A DNA stretch of 64,000 bases from the NCBI RefSeq assembly GCF_029626225.1, contig NZ_JARUBP010000001.1, positions 6,200,001-6,264,000 on the forward strand, written 5' to 3'. This document shows positions 41,593 through 49,936 of the stretch, piece by piece. How positions within the stretch are numbered: position 1 is the first letter of the stretch; each line of letters opens with the position of its first letter. A program made the translations under genes and the position numbers. Origin of the DNA: Asanoa sp. WMMD1127. Lineage in GTDB: Bacteria; Actinomycetota; Actinomycetes; Mycobacteriales; Micromonosporaceae. The notes beneath the pieces are model-generated. The model searched no databases, was not told the DNA's origin, and saw only the letters and a program-made list of their open reading frames with translations.

Positions 41593-42039
41593 ATGTTCCG
41601 TGCGGCGGGTCCGGGCGATCTGGAGGCGATCCTCGGCCTCTACCGGCAGCTACATCCGTCCGATCCGCCTCCGACCGACGCCGCAGGCACCTTCGAGCGG
41701 ATCTTGGACTCACCCGGGCTGCACCTCTTCGTCCTGGACCGCGACGGCGCCGTCGTCGCCACCACCTACCTCAACGTGATCCCGAACCTGACCCGCACTG
41801 GCGCGCCGTACGCCGTCATCGAGAACGTCGTCGTCGACCAGTCCCACCGCGGCACCGGACTCGGGCGCGAGATCATGGCCGCCACGCTCCAGGCCGCGTG
41901 GGACGCCGGCTGCTACAAGGCGATGCTGCAGACCGGCTCGCGCACCCCGGCCACGCACGCCTTCTACCGCGCCTGCGGCTTCTCACCCGACGCGAAGCAG
42001 GCCTACCTCGCCAGGCCACCGGCTGTCACAAATCCCTGA
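41593..42039 (+). CDS. GNAT N-acetyltransferase
   Basis: 148 residues with the acetyl-CoA loop VVVDQSHRGTGLGREIM and the C-terminal ATHAFYRACGF block. The IENVVVDQSHRGTGLG pattern is common in small-molecule or protein N-acetyltransferases; the acceptor is unknown. ATG 41593. It converges on the next leftward gene and overlaps its 3' end by 14 bases. Confidence 0.88.
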   Translation: MFRAAGPGDLEAILGLYRQLHPSDPPPTDAAGTFERILDSPGLHLFVLDRDGAVVATTYLNVIPNLTRTGAPYAVIENVVVDQSHRGTGLGREIMAATLQAAWDAGCYKAMLQTGSRTPATHAFYRACGFSPDAKQAYLARPPAVTNP

Positions 42040-42484
42040 TTTCGGACACAGTGGACAGGATGTCGGCCACGGTCGCCGGGCGGTCCGCAGGCTGGTCAAG
42101 CCAGAGGTCCGACAGGACGACGAGCCGGAGCGCCAGGTCGTCGGTCCGCTCGTCCGACTCCGCGAGTCCGCACAGCAACGCGGCGATGTCCTCCGCGGCG
42201 TTCGGCGGCGCGGCCCGCCGCGTGAACAACCGGTCGGCGATGTCCCGGATCCGGGCCCACGCCACCGCATCCTTCGACCGCGGTGGATGCCCGAGTTCCG
42301 CCATCGCGCGCTCGAACAGCTCGGCCGCCTCCCGCACATCGCTTCGCCCGAGCCCGGCCAGCTCCCGCAACGCCGGCGAGTCGACACCCCGCGCCAACGC
42401 CTCCGCGGCCACCATCGGCAGCTCCTCGCTCCGCCCGCGCCCCAGCACACGGTCGTCAGCCACCCGGACAAGGCGCTCCACCAT
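42026..42484 (-). CDS. Conserved helical protein, unknown function
   Basis: 152 residues, almost entirely alpha-helical and acidic: LPMVAAEALARGVDSPALRE, ERAMAELG, RIRDIADRLFTRR, EDIAALLCGLAESDERTDDL. The pattern is that of a conserved actinobacterial family often found near regulatory genes, without assigned function. ATG 42484 is preceded by CGGGAG; a GTG four codons upstream is possible. No neighbouring gene explains it. Confidence 0.65.
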   Translation of the reverse strand: MVERLVRVADDRVLGRGRSEELPMVAAEALARGVDSPALRELAGLGRSDVREAAELFERAMAELGHPPRSKDAVAWARIRDIADRLFTRRAAPPNAAEDIAALLCGLAESDERTDDLALRLVVLSDLWLDQPADRPATVADILSTVSEIRDL

Positions 42485-42954
42485 GATCTCCCGCACTGCG
42501 AACGCGAGTCCCGCCGACGCCGGCCAGGGCCGACCGTCGACAAGTGAATCATCAGTCCACCCGGACCGCCCAAACGGGCCCGGGTGGGGCCCGACCTGGG
42601 GTCCGGCGACGAAGCGGGCGAAGCGGCGGCCCGACCTGGGCCGGTCCGCTGCCCACAATCGGCGCCCCGGGCGGTCAACCAACATGGCCCAGTCCTGCTG
42701 TGCGGTCCGTTCGTCGCCCGCGAGCCGCGACCTGCGGCCTCCACCGCAGACCGAAAAACCCGGAACGCACGCCGGCAGGCAGATGCCGCTCCACCCCGAT
42801 GGCGGCCCATCTGGTCGCATCCACCGTTCCCCACCTCTCCCCCGCCCCGGGCCATGATCAACAGCCGGTGACACCGCCGCCCCGGCTTCGGTGCACAGGT
42901 GAGCGGGAGCGGGCGCGTGCCCGTACCCTGTGGGCACTTTCAGCGGAGGTGCGC
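42485..42954. other. 470-base region without a supported gene
   Basis: It separates the divergent helical-protein and patatin genes. It contains repeated GACCTGGG cores, including a 19-base sequence CCGACCTGGGCCGGTCCGC at 42631 that recurs exactly at 45254. Frames through it are Arg/Pro-rich and unconvincing. It may be a degraded gene or a long regulatory region. Confidence 0.5.
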
Positions 42955-43794
42955 ATGGGTGGCAGGGCCCTGGTGTGTGGCGGTGGCGGGGTCACCGGGA
43001 TCGCGTGGGAGATCGGCATGCTGGCCGGGCTCGCGGACGCCGGTGTGGACCTCTCGGCCGCCGACGTCGTGATCGGCACGTCGGCGGGGTCGTTCGTCGG
43101 CACGGGCGTGGCGGCCGGCGTACCCCTGAGCGATCTTTACGAGTCCCAGCTCGCGCCGCCGGAGACCGGGACGCCGGCGAAGCTCGGGTGGGGGTCCGTG
43201 GCGTCGTGGGTGTGGGCGTCGGCGACGTCGCGGGACCCGGTGCGGGCGGCGGCGCGGGTCGGCGCGATGGCGTTGCGGGCGCCGACGATGCCGGAGGAAC
43301 GGCGGCGGGCCGCGATCGCCTCGCGGCTGCCGGCGTTGGAGTGGCCCGAGCGCGAGCTGCGGATCGTGGCGGTCGACGCGGTCAGCGGCGAGACGTCGGT
43401 GTTCACCCGCGAGTCCGGCGTCGAGGTCGTCGACGCGGTCGGTGCGAGCTGCGCGGTCCCCGGGGTGTGGCCGCCGGTGACGATCAACGGCCGGCGGTAC
43501 GTCGACGGCGGCGTGCGCTCCACCACCAACGTCGACCTGGCGGCGGGGTGTGACCGGGTGGTGCTGCTGGCGCCGATCCCGCGCTCGTTGGGCCGGCACG
43601 GCCGGTTGGACCGGCAGCTGACGACGCTGCGCCGGGCCGGGGCCGAGGTGGTCGTGGTGGCGCCGGACGCGGCGGCGCGGCGGGCGATCGGCCGCAACGT
43701 GCTGGATCCCGCGGCGCGGGCGCCGTCGGCGCGGGCCGGGCGGGCGCAGGCGGCGGCCGAGGCGGAGCGGGTCGCGGCGGTCTGGTCGGCCTGA
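42955..43794 (+). CDS. Patatin-like phospholipase
   Basis: 279 residues. The glycine-rich oxyanion loop CGGGGVTGI, nucleophile Ser in GTSAGS and catalytic Asp in YVDGGVRST are intact. The enzyme would release fatty acids from lipids at the membrane; no signal peptide, so intracellular. GCGGAGGT precedes ATG 42955. The C-terminal ~35 residues are Ala/Arg-rich. A PlsC-like acyltransferase lies three genes downstream, which may or may not be related. Confidence 0.88.
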   Translation: MGGRALVCGGGGVTGIAWEIGMLAGLADAGVDLSAADVVIGTSAGSFVGTGVAAGVPLSDLYESQLAPPETGTPAKLGWGSVASWVWASATSRDPVRAAARVGAMALRAPTMPEERRRAAIASRLPALEWPERELRIVAVDAVSGETSVFTRESGVEVVDAVGASCAVPGVWPPVTINGRRYVDGGVRSTTNVDLAAGCDRVVLLAPIPRSLGRHGRLDRQLTTLRRAGAEVVVVAPDAAARRAIGRNVLDPAARAPSARAGRAQAAAEAERVAAVWSA

Positions 43795-43885
43795 GGCGGC
43801 GCGCCGCGTTCATTTTTGTCGCAGCCGCCTGGTAAGAAGAGCCTGCACAAAATCAAACATGTGTACGGATGAGAGGGGTTCCCCG

Positions 43886-44635
43886 ATGGCCGCCGCGCGC
43901 ACCGCTGTCCGCGGTCTGTCCACCGACGAGTTGTCGTCGATCCGCGACAGTCTCGCCGCCGGTCGCAAGCCCAAGGTGGTGTTCACCGCGTCGGCGGGCC
44001 AGATCGAGGGCCAGACCGGCCAGGTGGTCGAGCTGACCGACCCGGACGTCTCCGACGAGTTCGTGGTGGTCCGGTTCGGCCGCGACGAGTTGCCGTTCTC
44101 CCCCACCGACCTGGCGGTCGCGCCGCGTGGCGCCGGCCGGGCCGCCGCGGCGAAGTCGACCGCGGCCAAGGCGGCGCCGCCGGCGGAGGAGCCGCCGCCC
44201 GGGCCGGGCCTGCTACCGCCGGCCGCACCGGCCCCAGCCCCCGCCAAGTCCGCCGTCCCGGCGCCACGTGAGGAGACCAAGGTGACCACGTCCACGGTGG
44301 AGGAGCCGGCGGAGGCCGCCCCGCGTCCGGCGAAGCGGGCCGCGAAGACGGCCAAGCCGAAGGGTCCGGCCGGGCTGACGGTGACGCTGGCCTACGCCGA
44401 CGGTGAGTGGACGGTGGCCGCCGCCCAGGGCAGCAAGAGCCTGGCCAAGCCCTATGTGATCCGCCCGGCCGAGGCGTTGAAGATGGTCGCCCTGGTCGAC
44501 GTGCCGGGCGTCCACGAGGCCGTCGAGCAGATCATGGCGTCGGAGCGGGCCGAGGCGGAGTCGCAGGCGGAGAAGCTACGCGCGGAGCTGGCCGAGATCG
44601 AGGCGCGGCTGGCCGAGCTACGCGACGTGGGCTGA
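43886..44635 (+). CDS. Two-domain protein with Pro/Ala linker, unknown
   Basis: 249 residues. An N-terminal ~80-residue domain (STDELSSIRDSLAAGRKPKV, GQTGQVVELTDPDVSDEFVV) is joined by a ~75-residue Ala/Pro/Lys linker to a C-terminal domain (LTVTLAYADGEWTVAAAQG) ending in a coiled coil (AEKLRAELAEIEARLAEL). The basic linker suggests nucleic-acid contact. It resembles an uncharacterised actinobacterial family (possibly DUF6319), which I cannot confirm. It ends three bases before the PPOX gene. Confidence 0.65.
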   Translation: MAAARTAVRGLSTDELSSIRDSLAAGRKPKVVFTASAGQIEGQTGQVVELTDPDVSDEFVVVRFGRDELPFSPTDLAVAPRGAGRAAAAKSTAAKAAPPAEEPPPGPGLLPPAAPAPAPAKSAVPAPREETKVTTSTVEEPAEAAPRPAKRAAKTAKPKGPAGLTVTLAYADGEWTVAAAQGSKSLAKPYVIRPAEALKMVALVDVPGVHEAVEQIMASERAEAESQAEKLRAELAEIEARLAELRDVG

Positions 44636-44638
44636 GCC

Positions 44639-45115
44639 GTGACGTCCTGGGCGGTCTTCGTGGCGGAGGCGCCGGACCTGGCGGTCCGGGTGCGGGCGGC
44701 GCTCAACGCCAACAAGCACAAGACGCTGGCCACGATCCGCGGCGACGGCGCGCCCAGGATCAGCGGCATCGAGACCATGGTCGCCGGCGACGACCTGTGG
44801 CTGGGTTCGATGTGGCAGGCCCGCAAGGCGCAGGACCTGCTACGCGACCCACGGTTCGCGCTGCACTCGGGCACGATCGACCCGGGCGACGACCCGAGCT
44901 CGTGGCCGGGCGAGGCGAAGCTGTCCGGCCGCGCGGAGGCGGTCACCGACTTCGACCGCTTCAGCGCCGTCGTCCCCGACGGTTCACCGGACAGCATGCA
45001 CCTGTTCCGCCTCGACCTGCTGGAGGTGGTCCACACGGGGTTGTCGCCGGCGATCGACAAGCTGGTCATCGAGCTGTGGCGGCCCGGCGCCGCGGTGCGG
45101 CGCTTCGAGCGCTGA
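44639..45115 (+). CDS. Pyridoxamine 5'-phosphate oxidase-like flavoprotein
   Basis: 158 residues with the split-barrel FMN-binding pattern: LNANKHKTLATIRGDGAPRISGI, LWLGSMWQARKAQDLLRDPR and a C-terminal barrel strand. Members bind FMN, F420 or haem and reduce varied substrates; the short actinobacterial form here could use F420. GTG 44639 is three bases after the previous stop, so the two are co-transcribed. Confidence 0.8.
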   Translation: MTSWAVFVAEAPDLAVRVRAALNANKHKTLATIRGDGAPRISGIETMVAGDDLWLGSMWQARKAQDLLRDPRFALHSGTIDPGDDPSSWPGEAKLSGRAEAVTDFDRFSAVVPDGSPDSMHLFRLDLLEVVHTGLSPAIDKLVIELWRPGAAVRRFER

Positions 45116-45202
45116 CCATCTCGGCTCCTGGCGGAGCCGTCCCGGCGCCCGGCGGAGCGTCCGAGCGCCCGGCGGCAACTACGGCTGTGGGTTGCGTCCG
45201 CG

Positions 45203-45240
45203 CCGGCGGGTCGACAGCCCGCAGCGCGTCGACCCGCCGG
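45203..45240. terminator. 13-bp perfect hairpin after the PPOX gene
   Basis: CCGGCGGGTCGAC and GTCGACCCGCCGG pair around a 12-base loop, 88 bases after the PPOX stop. It is probably the terminator of the two-gene unit; the duplicated 19-base CCGACCTGGG element follows directly. Confidence 0.7.
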
Positions 45241-45309
45241 GCGGAACCGCCGTCCGACCTGGGCCGGTCCGCGTCCCATGATCGGCGGGTGTGGCACGAT
45301 CAACTGTTG

Positions 45310-46110
45310 ATGGAGCCCGCGACCGTATCTCCGACGCCTGCCGCGACCTGGCAGGCGCCGCGGTTCTGGCTCGGTCTGCAGACCTTCGCCCGTGTGGTCG
45401 TGTCGTCGGTGGCGCGGGTCAGGGTCAGCGGTGAGGTGCCCGACGAGCTGCGCCGCGGGCCACTGATCATGGCGGTCAACCACATCAGCCCGTTCGACCC
45501 GGTGGCGCTGACGGTGGCCACCCGCATGATGGGGATCGCTCCGCGGATCATGGCCAGCGGCGGCCTGTTCCGGGCGCCGATCGTCGGCCCGGTGATGCGC
45601 GCGTCGGGGCACATCCGGGTCGACCGCCGCACCGCCACCGTCGGTGACGCGCTCGGTGTCGCGGCCGAAGCGGTCCTCGAGGGATCCGTGGTCATGGTCT
45701 ACCCGGAGGGCCGCATCGGTCTCGACCCCGCCATGTGGCCGGAACGCGGCAAGACCGGCGCGGCCCGTCTCGCGTTCGCGACCGGCGCACCGGTCATCCC
45801 GGTCGCCCAGTGGGGCTCCCACGAGGTCATGCCGTACGTGACGTCCTTCCGCAACGTCACCCGCGGCTTCGCCCGGTCGCTGCTCCGGCGGCCGGTCATC
45901 CGCGTCCACTTCGGGCCGCCGATAGACCTGTCCGACCTGACCCCAGGCACGCCCGGCGCGGCCATGCGGGCGACCGAACGCATCATCGACGCGCTGACGG
46001 ACACCCTGGCCACGATCCGGCCGGATGAGCTCGACGGTCCGCGCTACGTCGACAAGTCCCGACCCGTCGACCTCACCCGCCGCCACCGCCGCCGCGCACC
46101 GGAGGCATAG
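45310..46110 (+). CDS. PlsC-like 1-acyl-glycerol-3-phosphate acyltransferase
   Basis: 266 residues with acyltransferase block I NHISPFDP (H-x4-D), block II GLFRAPIVG, block III YPEGRIGLDP and block IV VIPVAQWG. It would acylate lysophosphatidate or a related lipid at the inner membrane. ATG 45310 is preceded by an in-frame TTG. The C-terminus is basic and could bind membrane. The reaction is well supported; the acceptor is not. Confidence 0.88.
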   Translation: MEPATVSPTPAATWQAPRFWLGLQTFARVVVSSVARVRVSGEVPDELRRGPLIMAVNHISPFDPVALTVATRMMGIAPRIMASGGLFRAPIVGPVMRASGHIRVDRRTATVGDALGVAAEAVLEGSVVMVYPEGRIGLDPAMWPERGKTGAARLAFATGAPVIPVAQWGSHEVMPYVTSFRNVTRGFARSLLRRPVIRVHFGPPIDLSDLTPGTPGAAMRATERIIDALTDTLATIRPDELDGPRYVDKSRPVDLTRRHRRRAPEA

Positions 46111-46244
46111 GCCGGAAGAGGCGCGCCAACCTTGGCCTGAGGGCCAGTGCCGGGTCTTGCACGACCCGCGCGCCAGCGGCACGCGCCTCCACCATCCTCG
46201 ACGACGACCCAAACCGTGCGGGCGATGCGACCGCGGCGGCGCGG

Positions 46245-46769
46245 TTAGTTGCTGCGTTGGCTGAGGTAGGCCAGAACGGCTTCGCGGGTGGTGCGGACGC
46301 CCAGGGTTTCGCGGGCCTGGGCTATGCGGCGGTTGGCCGTGCGCAGCGACAGGAACTCCGCGGCCGCCGCGGCGGCGATCGTTTCGCCGTTGGCGAGGCG
46401 GTCCAGCAGCGCCCGCTGTTCCGGGAGCAGCTCCCCGGACGGCGCCGGTCCCGGGTCGGCGCCCGGGTCGCGGTGCACGGGGCCCAGGCGGGTCAGGTCG
46501 GCGAGCAGTGACCGGCCGATGTCGCCGGTGGCGTCGGTGATCGCGACCACCCCGGCACCGCGGGCGGCGGCGAGCACGACCAGGCGTACGGTCTCGCGGT
46601 CCGGCACCCGGCCGAACAGCAGCAGCCGGTTGCCGGTCAGGTCCCATGCCTGCTCGGTGAGGGCGAAGCCCTCCCGGGTCGTCCAGCCGGAGCGGGCCAG
46701 GCGGCGCAGCACCGCCGTCGCGTCGCCGGCGCTCGGCAGGACGTAGCGGGGCTGGTCGTCGCCGTTCAC
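46245..46769 (-). CDS. Small LuxR-type regulator
   Basis: 174 residues. A receiver-like N-terminal half (LLLFGRVPDRETVRLVVLAAARGAG) lacks a phosphoacceptor Asp at the usual place. The C-terminal helix-turn-helix is of LuxR type (LLDRLANGETIAAAAAAEFLSLRTANRRIAQARETLG). GTG 46769 is 13 bases after the large regulator's stop, so both form an operon. It probably acts with or under that regulator. Confidence 0.8.
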   Translation of the reverse strand: MNGDDQPRYVLPSAGDATAVLRRLARSGWTTREGFALTEQAWDLTGNRLLLFGRVPDRETVRLVVLAAARGAGVVAITDATGDIGRSLLADLTRLGPVHRDPGADPGPAPSGELLPEQRALLDRLANGETIAAAAAAEFLSLRTANRRIAQARETLGVRTTREAVLAYLSQRSN

Positions 46770-46782
46770 GGCCTCCCCTTGG

Positions 46783-49707
46783 TCATCGCAGCTGCTCCAG
46801 CGCCATCGCGGCGGCCGCGGTGCGGGTGCGGGCGCCGAGTTTGCGCATGCCGGCCCGGATGTGGGTCTCGACGGTCTCGGCGGAGATGCCGAGCTGGCCG
46901 GCGATCCGGCGGCTCGGCTCGCCGCGGGCGACCAGGCGCAGCACGTCGCGTTCGCGTTCGGTCAGGTCGGCGCCGGCGCGTGGGCCCCGGGTCTCGCGTC
47001 GGACCGCGTGGCGGCGCAACGCCCGGCGGGCCCGGCCGAGCAGCACCACCAGGCCCGCCGACTCCGCGAGCCCTTCGGCCGCGAGCAGCGCCGCCACCGC
47101 CCGCTCCGGGTCGGTCTCGTGCAGGCCGGCCGCCAGCAGGCAGCGCACCTCCTCGCGGACGACCAGGTCGTGCCACGCCGCCGCGGCCCGGTCGAAGCCG
47201 CCCGTACCCGACCACGCCGAGAGGGTCTCGCGTACGGCCGTCGGCAAGGCGGACGGGGCGTCCGTCGCGTCGAGATCGGCCGGGTCAGGATCGCCACCGT
47301 CGTACGCCGCCCAGCGCGCGGTGATCCGCCGCAGCCCGTCGACCAGCGGTGGCGCCGCACCACCGGCGGGGTTGGCGGCCCGGTCCGGCTGCCCGTCGAG
47401 CCACGCGGCCTCGCGGGCCACCCAGTCCAGCAACGCGGCGGCGGCCGGCGCGGGCGCGGCGGCGGCGATCCGCGCGCGGGCCGGGGCGAGCAGGCCTCCG
47501 TCGGCCTCGACGAGGCTGGCCGCCGCGACCGCGTACGCCCGCGCCACCGTCGGCACCGTCCGGTCCGTGAGGTCCGCGGCCCGCCGGACCACGTCGTCGG
47601 CCGGGGTGCCGGCCGGGTCACCGCGCAGCGCCTCGCACCACAGGGCGGCGGCGAGGAATCGGGCCTGCCAGCTGTACGCGAGGTCGGCCGCGCACGCCGC
47701 CGCCGCCCGCTGCGCCGTGGCCGCGGCCTCGGTGAGCCGCCCGTCGGCGGCGAGCGTCTCGACGAGCAGCCACGCGCTCCACCGGGTCGCGAGCGCGTCA
47801 CCGGCCGCGGCGGCGGCCTCGGCCGCGGAGGCGAGCCCGTACTCCCAGCCCGGGACCCGCCCCGCCGCCCGCACCGCGGCGACCGCGGCCCGCAGCCCCG
47901 CGTGCGATGGCGCGTCGCCGTGCCGGGTGGCCGAGGCGAGGGCGCCGGGCAGGTCGGTGGCCAGCTGGACCAGCAGCAGCACCCGGTCGCGGCCGGCCTG
48001 CACATCGGGCGGCGCGTCGTCGGGCACCGGCGAAGCGGCCGCCCGCGCTGCCGACAGGTCGCCGGTCTGCAGCAACGCCTCGGCCCGCAGCACGGCGGCG
48101 GCGACGCCGAGCGGGCCACCGGCGGCGAGCACCCGTGCCGCGTCGCGGGGCCGGCCGGCGGCGAGCGCGGCCTGCGCGGCGGCGATCCGGGTCTCGTCGG
48201 TCGGGCGGGCGCCCGGCAGGCCGCACGCGAGCAGCAGCAGCTCCGCCCGCTCGCCCGCGGTCGCGGCCCGGTCGACAGCGGCCAGGGCCCGCGCGGCCGC
48301 GGCGGTGTCGTCACCGGCGGCTGCCAGGTGCCGGGCCGCCTCCCGGTCAGGTGTCAGCTCCGCGAGCCGCCGGTGCAGGGCGGCGCGCGCCGCCGGATCG
48401 AGCATGCCCGCGGCGACCTCGGCCACATACGGCGAGGCCGGCCCGACCAGCTCGCCCAGGTCGCCGGCCGAAGCCAGACCGGCGAAGACCGACCCGACCG
48501 ACTCGTCCTGCTCTTCGGCGCCATCGACCGGCCGCCCGTGGGCGGCCGTACCCGACTCACCCTGCTCCTCGGCCCCGCCGACCGGCCGCCCGTGGGCGGC
48601 CGTACCCGACTCACCCTGCTCCTCGGCCCCGCCGACCGGCCGCCCGTGGGCGGCCGTACCCGACTCACCCTGCTCCTCGGCCCCGCCGACCGGCCGCCCG
48701 TTGGCGGCGGCAGCCGTGTCGCCGTCGTCCAGCGCTGACGACGCTGCGACAGGCCCGCCGCCGGGCCCACCGGTTGCGGCGCCGAGCGGCACATCCGCGG
48801 CCCCCGCCGCACCAGGCCCACCGTCGACGGACGCGGGCGGCGCCATGACCGTGACCACAAGCCCCGCCGCGCGCAACTCGTCGACTCCCGCGCCCAGCAA
48901 CCCCGCCAGGGCGGGCCGGCCGAGCAAACCCAACGCCGCCATGGCCGTGCGGGCCGGGCGGGTCAGGTCGGCGAGCGCCTCGGCGACCGCGTACGCCACC
49001 TGGTCGACCTCCGCCGTCACCGGCGGCACCACTGGCAGCGCGCCGGTGACCTCCGCGCCAAGATCTGGCGCACGGCCGGCCGCGTGCCGGGCCAGCGCCG
49101 TCACCGCCAGCGGCACCCCACCGGCCCGGCGCACCACCTCGGCGACCGCCGCGGGATCGAGGGACGGCGCCACCCGCCGCGCCAGGTCGGTGGCTTCCGA
49201 AGCCGTCAGCGGCGGAAGCGCCAGCCAGCCCGCCGCCGCCCGGCGTAGCGCGCCGACCGCCTCGGCCGGCAGCCGGTGCGGGGTCCGCAGCGCTACCGCG
49301 ACCCGGGTGTGCGCGGCCAGGGCGGCGACGGCCTCGACCGTGGCCGGGTCGGCCCACTGCAGGTCGTCGACGACGAGCAGGCCCGACCGGACCCGGGACC
49401 GGACCGCCTCGGCGAGCAGGGCCGCGTCGTGGGCCGGCAGCCGCACCCGGACCGCCCGGGACAGCGCCAGGGCCGGCACGTCCTGGAGCATCGCGAGGCC
49501 GCCGCCGGCGTAGACCGGGCCGCGGAACCCGGCCGCGAGCTCCCGCAGCGCCGTGCTGCGGCCGCTGCCCGGCGCGCCGGTCAGCACCACCAGGCCGGGC
49601 GTGGCCAGCAGGGCGCGGGCGTGCGCGACGACCCCGTCGGGCGCCGTGCCGGCGGGTTCCCCGGCGGCACGGTCGGCGACGCCGGTGCCCGGTGCGTGCG
49701 GCGGCAC
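46783..49707 (-). CDS. Large LuxR-family ATPase regulator (LAL/MalT-like)
   Basis: 974 residues. An N-terminal AAA/NACHT-like ATPase has Walker A TGAPGSGRST and Walker B SGLLVVDDLQW, typical of LAL activators. A long TPR-type Ala-rich middle follows, then a LuxR helix-turn-helix at the end (LTERERDVLRLVARGEPSRRIAGQLGISAETVETH split across ~905-940). Around residues 330-400 sits an 18-residue repeat (GRPVGGAEEQGESGTAAH, about four copies). It would activate transcription upon ligand and ATP binding. GTG 49707 is preceded by GGAGGATGA. Confidence 0.9.
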   Translation of the reverse strand: MPPHAPGTGVADRAAGEPAGTAPDGVVAHARALLATPGLVVLTGAPGSGRSTALRELAAGFRGPVYAGGGLAMLQDVPALALSRAVRVRLPAHDAALLAEAVRSRVRSGLLVVDDLQWADPATVEAVAALAAHTRVAVALRTPHRLPAEAVGALRRAAAGWLALPPLTASEATDLARRVAPSLDPAAVAEVVRRAGGVPLAVTALARHAAGRAPDLGAEVTGALPVVPPVTAEVDQVAYAVAEALADLTRPARTAMAALGLLGRPALAGLLGAGVDELRAAGLVVTVMAPPASVDGGPGAAGAADVPLGAATGGPGGGPVAASSALDDGDTAAAANGRPVGGAEEQGESGTAAHGRPVGGAEEQGESGTAAHGRPVGGAEEQGESGTAAHGRPVDGAEEQDESVGSVFAGLASAGDLGELVGPASPYVAEVAAGMLDPAARAALHRRLAELTPDREAARHLAAAGDDTAAAARALAAVDRAATAGERAELLLLACGLPGARPTDETRIAAAQAALAAGRPRDAARVLAAGGPLGVAAAVLRAEALLQTGDLSAARAAASPVPDDAPPDVQAGRDRVLLLVQLATDLPGALASATRHGDAPSHAGLRAAVAAVRAAGRVPGWEYGLASAAEAAAAAGDALATRWSAWLLVETLAADGRLTEAAATAQRAAAACAADLAYSWQARFLAAALWCEALRGDPAGTPADDVVRRAADLTDRTVPTVARAYAVAAASLVEADGGLLAPARARIAAAAPAPAAAALLDWVAREAAWLDGQPDRAANPAGGAAPPLVDGLRRITARWAAYDGGDPDPADLDATDAPSALPTAVRETLSAWSGTGGFDRAAAAWHDLVVREEVRCLLAAGLHETDPERAVAALLAAEGLAESAGLVVLLGRARRALRRHAVRRETRGPRAGADLTERERDVLRLVARGEPSRRIAGQLGISAETVETHIRAGMRKLGARTRTAAAAMALEQLR
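48500..48715 (-). repeat. 54-bp in-frame tandem repeat inside the LAL regulator
   Basis: GACTCACCCTGCTCCTCGG recurs at 48554, 48608 and 48662, exact 54-base (18-codon) steps with one more diverged copy at 48500. Three copies are nearly identical, so copy number may vary among strains. Confidence 0.92.
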
Positions 49708-49819
49708 TCATCCTCCGACCCTCGGCGGCAGACTCCCCGTGGCACGAACTTGGGATCCTGCCGCCGGCAGGATATTCGTAGTGTTGGTCGAGCGACCCAG
49801 CCAGGAGGACCACGCCCCG

Positions 49820-49936
49820 ATGACCGCGCACCCCCGCCGGGCCACCGTCATTGTCGCCGACGGCTCGCGCCGTGACGACCCCAGCACGGGCGGCATGCCC
49901 GGTTCGGGCGGTTTGCGGGGGAGTGTGGCGGCGTGA
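49820..49936 (+). CDS. 38-residue leader-type ORF of the dynamin operon
   Basis: ATG 49820 has CAGGAGGACC, the best ribosome site in this operon. The peptide (ATVIVADGSRRDDPSTGG then a Gly-rich tail) ends in a GTGA overlap with the first dynamin gene, so translation of that GTPase is probably coupled to it. It may be a small protein or only a coupling device. Confidence 0.5.
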   Translation: MTAHPRRATVIVADGSRRDDPSTGGMPGSGGLRGSVAA

